Of a stretch of DNA of 64,000 nucleotides, positions 60,858 through 64,000 are shown piece after piece. The first letter of the stretch is position 1; each line of letters starts with the position of its first letter. A model generated the notes under the pieces. That model had not been told where the DNA came from and did no database searches. It saw only the letters and a list, made by a program, of their open reading frames with translations. Location: positions 4,030,001-4,094,000 of the forward strand of contig NZ_CP109467.1 in NCBI RefSeq assembly GCF_036227325.1. Reading direction: 5' to 3'. The stretch comes from Streptomyces sp. NBC_01465 (GTDB taxonomy: Bacteria; Actinomycetota; Actinomycetes; Streptomycetales; Streptomycetaceae). The position numbers were made by a program, and so were the translations under genes.

Positions 60858-62188
60858 GCGAGACGCACGGCCCCGAGGACACCGACGTCGACGAGGCCCT
60901 CGCGCTCGTCAACACGGTGCCGCCGCCCACCGTCCCGCAGGCCGCGGGACCCGCCCTCCCGCAGCCGTCCCCGCCCGTACGCCACCGGGCCACACCCTGG
61001 CCCGAAGCACGCGCCCGCGCCGCACAGGCCGGCCGCAGCGCCCCCGTACGGACCCGGCGCACCCCCCTCGACGACGCGCTCGGTCAGATCCTCGCCGAGC
61101 CCCTCACCGCCCTCACCGACCTGCCGTCCTTCGACACCTCGGCGATGGACGGCTGGGTCGTGGCGGGACCGGGGCCCTGGCGGATCCGGCAGGACAGCAT
61201 CCTCGCCGGACGCGCCGCGCCCGACCCGCTGGCCGACGGGGAGGCCGTACGCATCGCCACCGGCGCCCGGATCCCGGCCGACGCCACCGCCGTCATCCGC
61301 TCCGAACACGCCCGCACCGACGGGGCCGGGCGCCAGCTGTCCGCCGGGCGCGAGGTCGTACCCGGCCAGGACATCCGCCCGCGCGGCCAGGAGTGCCGCT
61401 CCGGCGACCATCTGCTGCCCGCCGCCTCGCTGGTGACCCCCGCCGTGCTCGGCCTCGCCGCGGCCGCCGGTTACGACACGCTGCTCACCGTCCCCCGCCC
61501 CACCGTCGAAGTCCTCGTCCTGGGCGACGAGTTGCTGACCGAAGGGCTGCCGCACGACGGGCTGATCCGCGACGCCCTGGGCCCGATGATCGGCCCCTGG
61601 CTGCGCTCCCTCGGTGCGGAGGTCGTCGCCACGCGCCGTCTCGGCGACGACCCCGGCGCGCTCTACGAGGCCGTCACCACCTCCGGGGCCGATCTGGTCG
61701 TCACCACCGGCGGCACCGCTTCGGGCCCCGTCGACCATGTCCACCCGACCCTGCGGAAGGCCGGCGCCGAACTGCTCGTCGACGGTGTCGCAGTCCGCCC
61801 CGGCCATCCGATGCTGCTGGCGCGGCTGGCCCCCGGGCGCCACCTCGTGGGTCTGCCGGGGAATCCCCTCGCCGCCGTCTCCGGACTCCTCACGCTGGCC
61901 GCGCCCCTGCTGCGTACGCTCTCCGGCCGCGAAGCCCAGGCGCCGGCAGATTCTTTTTTCTATGGCTCCGCCGTGCGCGACGAGGTGCAGGGGCACCCGT
62001 ACGACACCCGGCTCGTGCCCGTCGTGCACCACGGCGACGAGGCCGTGCCGCTGCACTTCAACGGGCCCGCGATGCTCCGCGGGATCGCCGCCGCCGACGG
62101 ACTCGCCGTCGTCCCGCCGGGCGGTGCCCTGGCCGGTCAGGAGCTGGACGTCATCGATCTGCCGTGGGCCGGGGAGTGTTTCACGTGA
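60854..62188 (+). CDS. moeA: molybdopterin molybdenumtransferase MoeA
   Basis: 444 aa. A Pro/Ala-rich N-terminal extension (about 1-60) precedes the MoeA core: LTDLPSFDTSAMDGWVVAG (about 90-108, catalytic Asp region), VRIATGARIPADATAV, and the MoaB-like domain at about 215-350 with DLVVTTGGTASGPVDHVHP. MoeA inserts molybdate into adenylated molybdopterin. The N-terminal extension is longer than in E. coli MoeA. ATG 60854 overlaps the previous stop; its own stop overlaps the start of the K+ channel gene (GTGA at 62185-62188), within a parS-like site. Confidence 0.92.
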   Translation: MSETHGPEDTDVDEALALVNTVPPPTVPQAAGPALPQPSPPVRHRATPWPEARARAAQAGRSAPVRTRRTPLDDALGQILAEPLTALTDLPSFDTSAMDGWVVAGPGPWRIRQDSILAGRAAPDPLADGEAVRIATGARIPADATAVIRSEHARTDGAGRQLSAGREVVPGQDIRPRGQECRSGDHLLPAASLVTPAVLGLAAAAGYDTLLTVPRPTVEVLVLGDELLTEGLPHDGLIRDALGPMIGPWLRSLGAEVVATRRLGDDPGALYEAVTTSGADLVVTTGGTASGPVDHVHPTLRKAGAELLVDGVAVRPGHPMLLARLAPGRHLVGLPGNPLAAVSGLLTLAAPLLRTLSGREAQAPADSFFYGSAVRDEVQGHPYDTRLVPVVHHGDEAVPLHFNGPAMLRGIAAADGLAVVPPGGALAGQELDVIDLPWAGECFT

Positions 62189-62192
62189 AACT
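62177..62192 (+). other. parS-like ParB-binding site 4 at a gene junction
   Basis: TGTTTCACGTGAAACT matches the parS consensus at 15 of 16 positions. It contains both the stop of moeA (TGA, 62186-62188) and the GTG start (62185-62187) of the next gene. Confidence 0.82.
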
Positions 62193-63270
62193 TTCCGGCC
62201 ATGACGCCCTCGACCGCCCCGTCGGCGAAGCCCTCGCCACCCGGCGCATCAAGCTCCCCCGCCGCGTCGTCGAACGTCCGCTGCGCCAGGTCGGCCGACG
62301 CGTACTGATCGCGCTGCTCGTCCTGGTGACCACCGCGATGGTCGTCTGGCTCGACCGCTCCGGCTACCACGACAACGCCGACGGCAAGGTCGACCTGCTC
62401 GACGCCTTCTACTACGCCACGGTCACCCTCTCCACCACGGGTTACGGCGACATCGTCCCGTACAGCGACCCCGCCAGGCTGGCGAACATCCTTGTGATCA
62501 CGCCCCTGCGCGTGCTCTTCCTGATCATCCTGGTCGGCACCACTCTCGAGGTCCTCACGGAGCGGACCCGGGAGGAGTTCCGGCTGAAACGCTGGAGGAC
62601 CCAGTTGCGTGACCACACCGTCGTCGTCGGCTTCGGCACCAAGGGCCGCTCGGCGATCCAGACCCTCTGCGCAACGGGCCTGAAGAAGGACCAGATCGTC
62701 ATCGTCGACCCCAGCGCGAAGGTCATCGAGGCGGCCAACGCGGACGGTTTCGTCGGCGTGGTCGGCGATGCCACGCGCAGCGACGTACTGCTGCGGGCCG
62801 AACTGCAGCGGGCCCGTCAGGTGGTCATCGCCACCCAGCGCGACGACACCGCCGTCCTGGTCACGCTGACGGCGCGCCAGCTCAACCGGGGCGCCAAGAT
62901 CGTGGCCGCGGTCCGCGAGGAGGAGAACGCGCCGCTGCTGAAGCAGTCCGGCGCGGACGCGGTGATCACCAGCGCCAGCGCGGCGGGACGACTGCTCGGT
63001 CTCTCCGTCCTCAGCCCCAGCGCAGGCACCGTGATGGAGGACCTGATCCAGCAGGGCAGCGGCCTCGACCTGATCGAGCGGCCGGTCCGCAAGCCCGAGG
63101 TCGGCAAGAACGTCCGGGACGTCGAGGACCTGGTGGTGACCGTCAAGCGCGGGCACCGGCTGCTGGGTTACGACAGCTCCGAGGCGAGCCCCCTGCAGGC
63201 CATGGACCGGCTGATCGCGATCGTGCGGGTGTCGCCGGGGGCCGCCGAGCCGGCGGGCAGGTCGGAGTAG
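62185..63270 (+). CDS. potassium channel with TrkA/RCK domain
   Basis: 361 aa. Two membrane helices (about 48-64, LIALLVLVTTAMVVWLD; about 98-118) flank the pore loop with the selectivity filter TTGYGD (about 83-88). A cytoplasmic TrkA-N/RCK domain (about 145-270, VVVGFGTKGRSAIQTL, then DPSAKVIEAANADGFVGVVGDATRSD) and a C-terminal TrkA-C-like part follow. Such channels conduct K+ gated by NAD(H), ATP or Ca2+. GTG 62185 overlaps the moeA stop; GGGGAG (62171-62176) is the ribosome site. Its coupling to molybdenum cofactor genes is unusual and unexplained. Confidence 0.92.
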   Translation: MKLSGHDALDRPVGEALATRRIKLPRRVVERPLRQVGRRVLIALLVLVTTAMVVWLDRSGYHDNADGKVDLLDAFYYATVTLSTTGYGDIVPYSDPARLANILVITPLRVLFLIILVGTTLEVLTERTREEFRLKRWRTQLRDHTVVVGFGTKGRSAIQTLCATGLKKDQIVIVDPSAKVIEAANADGFVGVVGDATRSDVLLRAELQRARQVVIATQRDDTAVLVTLTARQLNRGAKIVAAVREEENAPLLKQSGADAVITSASAAGRLLGLSVLSPSAGTVMEDLIQQGSGLDLIERPVRKPEVGKNVRDVEDLVVTVKRGHRLLGYDSSEASPLQAMDRLIAIVRVSPGAAEPAGRSE

Positions 63271-63280
63271 CCTCGCGGGC

Positions 63281-64000
63281 ATGCATGCGATCACGATCCC
63301 CGAGCCCGGCGGTCCCGAGGCGCTTGTCTGGGCCGAAGTCCCCGATGCCGTACCCGGCGAGGGCGAAGTCCTCGTCGAGGTGGTGGCCGCCGCCGTCAAC
63401 CGCGCCGACGTACTGCAGCGGCAGGGCTTCTACGAGCCGCCGCCCGGCGCCTCCCCCTACCCCGGCCTGGAATGCTCCGGGCGCATCACGGCGCTCGGTG
63501 CGGGCGTCTCGGGATGGGCGGTCGGCGACGAGGTGTGCGCGCTGCTGAGCGGCGGCGGGTACGCCCAGCAGGTGGCCGTCCCCGTGGGGCAGCTGCTGCC
63601 CGTACCGGACGGCATCGACCTGGCGACGGCGGCGGCGCTGCCGGAGGTCGTCTGCACGGTGTGGTCGAACGTCTTCATGGTGGCCCATCTGCGGCCCGGC
63701 GAGACCCTGTTGGTGCACGGCGGCGCGAGCGGCATCGGCACCATGGCGATCCAGCTGGCGAAGGCGGTGGGGGCGCGGGTCGCCGTCACCGCGGGCGGTC
63801 CCGACAAGCTCGCCCGGTGCGCGGAGCTCGGGGCGGACATCCTGATCGACTACCGCGAACAGGATTTCGTCGAGGAGATCCGCAAGGCGACCGACGGGGC
63901 CGGTGCGGACGTCATCCTCGACATCGTCGGGGCGAAGTACCTGGACCGGAACGTGCAGGCCCTCGCGCTGAGCGGGCGCCTCGCGGTGATCGGGATGCAG
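63281..64000 (+). CDS. NAD(P)H:quinone oxidoreductase (PIG3-like MDR), partial
   Basis: The first 240 codons are in the window and the frame is open to its right edge. Zinc-free medium-chain dehydrogenase fold: AVNRADVLQRQGFYEPPPGA (about 37-56), YPGLECSGRI, and the NADPH-binding loop LLVHGGASGIGTMAIQLAK (about 142-160). The PIG3/p53-inducible quinone reductase group reduces quinones and aldehydes with NADPH. ATG 63281 was chosen; an overlapping ATG at 63285 is in another frame. It follows the K+ channel gene by 10 nt, so cotranscription is likely. Confidence 0.9.
   Translation, partial: MHAITIPEPGGPEALVWAEVPDAVPGEGEVLVEVVAAAVNRADVLQRQGFYEPPPGASPYPGLECSGRITALGAGVSGWAVGDEVCALLSGGGYAQQVAVPVGQLLPVPDGIDLATAAALPEVVCTVWSNVFMVAHLRPGETLLVHGGASGIGTMAIQLAKAVGARVAVTAGGPDKLARCAELGADILIDYREQDFVEEIRKATDGAGADVILDIVGAKYLDRNVQALALSGRLAVIGMQ

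Noticed and set aside
1..64000. tRNA, rRNA, CRISPR array or riboswitch
   Set aside because: I read the intergenic regions for cloverleaf, array periodicity and conserved riboswitch cores and found none; short or unusual RNAs cannot be excluded by eye.

Overview
The window is very GC-rich, with G/C-biased third codon positions, GTG and TTG starts, 4-nt stop/start overlaps and actinobacterial families (SARP regulator, DUF397, WhiJ-like HTH, mycothiol-dependent enzyme, Bpa proteasome activator, PASTA kinase). It is Streptomyces or a very close relative. From memory, the order metG, aspS, acyl-CoA dehydrogenase, M18 peptidase, bkd operon, response regulator and kinase pair resembles the S. coelicolor chromosome around SCO3790-SCO3830, in the core near oriC. 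Four sequences matching the ParB-binding site parS fit that position.

Layout. 1-3.7 kb: edge of an FtsX-type permease, a barstar-like protein, a vWA protein with a long Pro/Glu/Ala tail, and methionyl-tRNA synthetase. 3.7-4.9 kb: a gene-free stretch full of inverted repeats. 4.9-7.1 kb: an accessory patch with a WhiJ/Scr1-like HTH regulator, its DUF397 partner, a divergent RsbW-like ATPase and a Trp-rich repeat protein. 7.1-12 kb: L,D-transpeptidase lipoprotein, membrane protein and SigE-family sigma factor as one overlapping operon, a secreted intradiol dioxygenase, and a sortase-E type surface protein. 12-18 kb: aspartyl-tRNA synthetase, a PAS/GAF/PP2C/ATPase phosphatase, an AI-2E family membrane protein and a pirin. 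18-22.4 kb: two adjacent secreted lectin/DUF11 proteins; a third paralogue lies at 37.1-39.3 kb. 22.5-32.5 kb: SseB-like protein, FadE5-like acyl-CoA dehydrogenase, M18 aminopeptidase, DUF6458 protein, a large SARP/NB-ARC/TPR regulator followed by a DUF4232 lipoprotein behind four 11-bp-phased repeats, an NHL/thioredoxin protein and a LURP-one-like protein. 32.6-37.1 kb: a cluster of secreted paralogues plus a tandem-FKBP lipoprotein.

39.4-48.3 kb: nitrilase-family hydrolase, mycothiol-dependent enzyme, an MFS/GntR pair, M1 peptidase lipoprotein, and a branched-chain 2-oxoacid dehydrogenase operon (E1alpha-E1beta-E2). 48.6-54.7 kb: NarL-type response regulator, FMN-binding-fold protein, APH-like phosphotransferase, two divergent membrane Ser/Thr kinases and a small secreted anchor protein. 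54.7-59.0 kb: PadR regulator under a palindrome that spans its start codon, followed by a MacB-like ABC ATPase and FtsX permease. 59.1-64 kb: Bpa proteasome activator whose stop codon sits in the end of a 235-bp MITE-like element, then an overlapping MobA-like/DUF6457, MoeA and TrkA-type K+ channel operon with a parS at its last junction, and the start of a quinone oxidoreductase.

Themes are cell-surface and secreted proteins (at least ten exported products), signalling, and central amino-acid/fatty-acid catabolism. I saw no tRNA, rRNA, CRISPR array, prophage or biosynthetic cluster. The least explained parts are the secreted paralogue cluster at 32.6-36.0 kb, the hairpin-rich gap at 3.7-4.9 kb, and the phased repeats in front of the DUF4232 lipoprotein.
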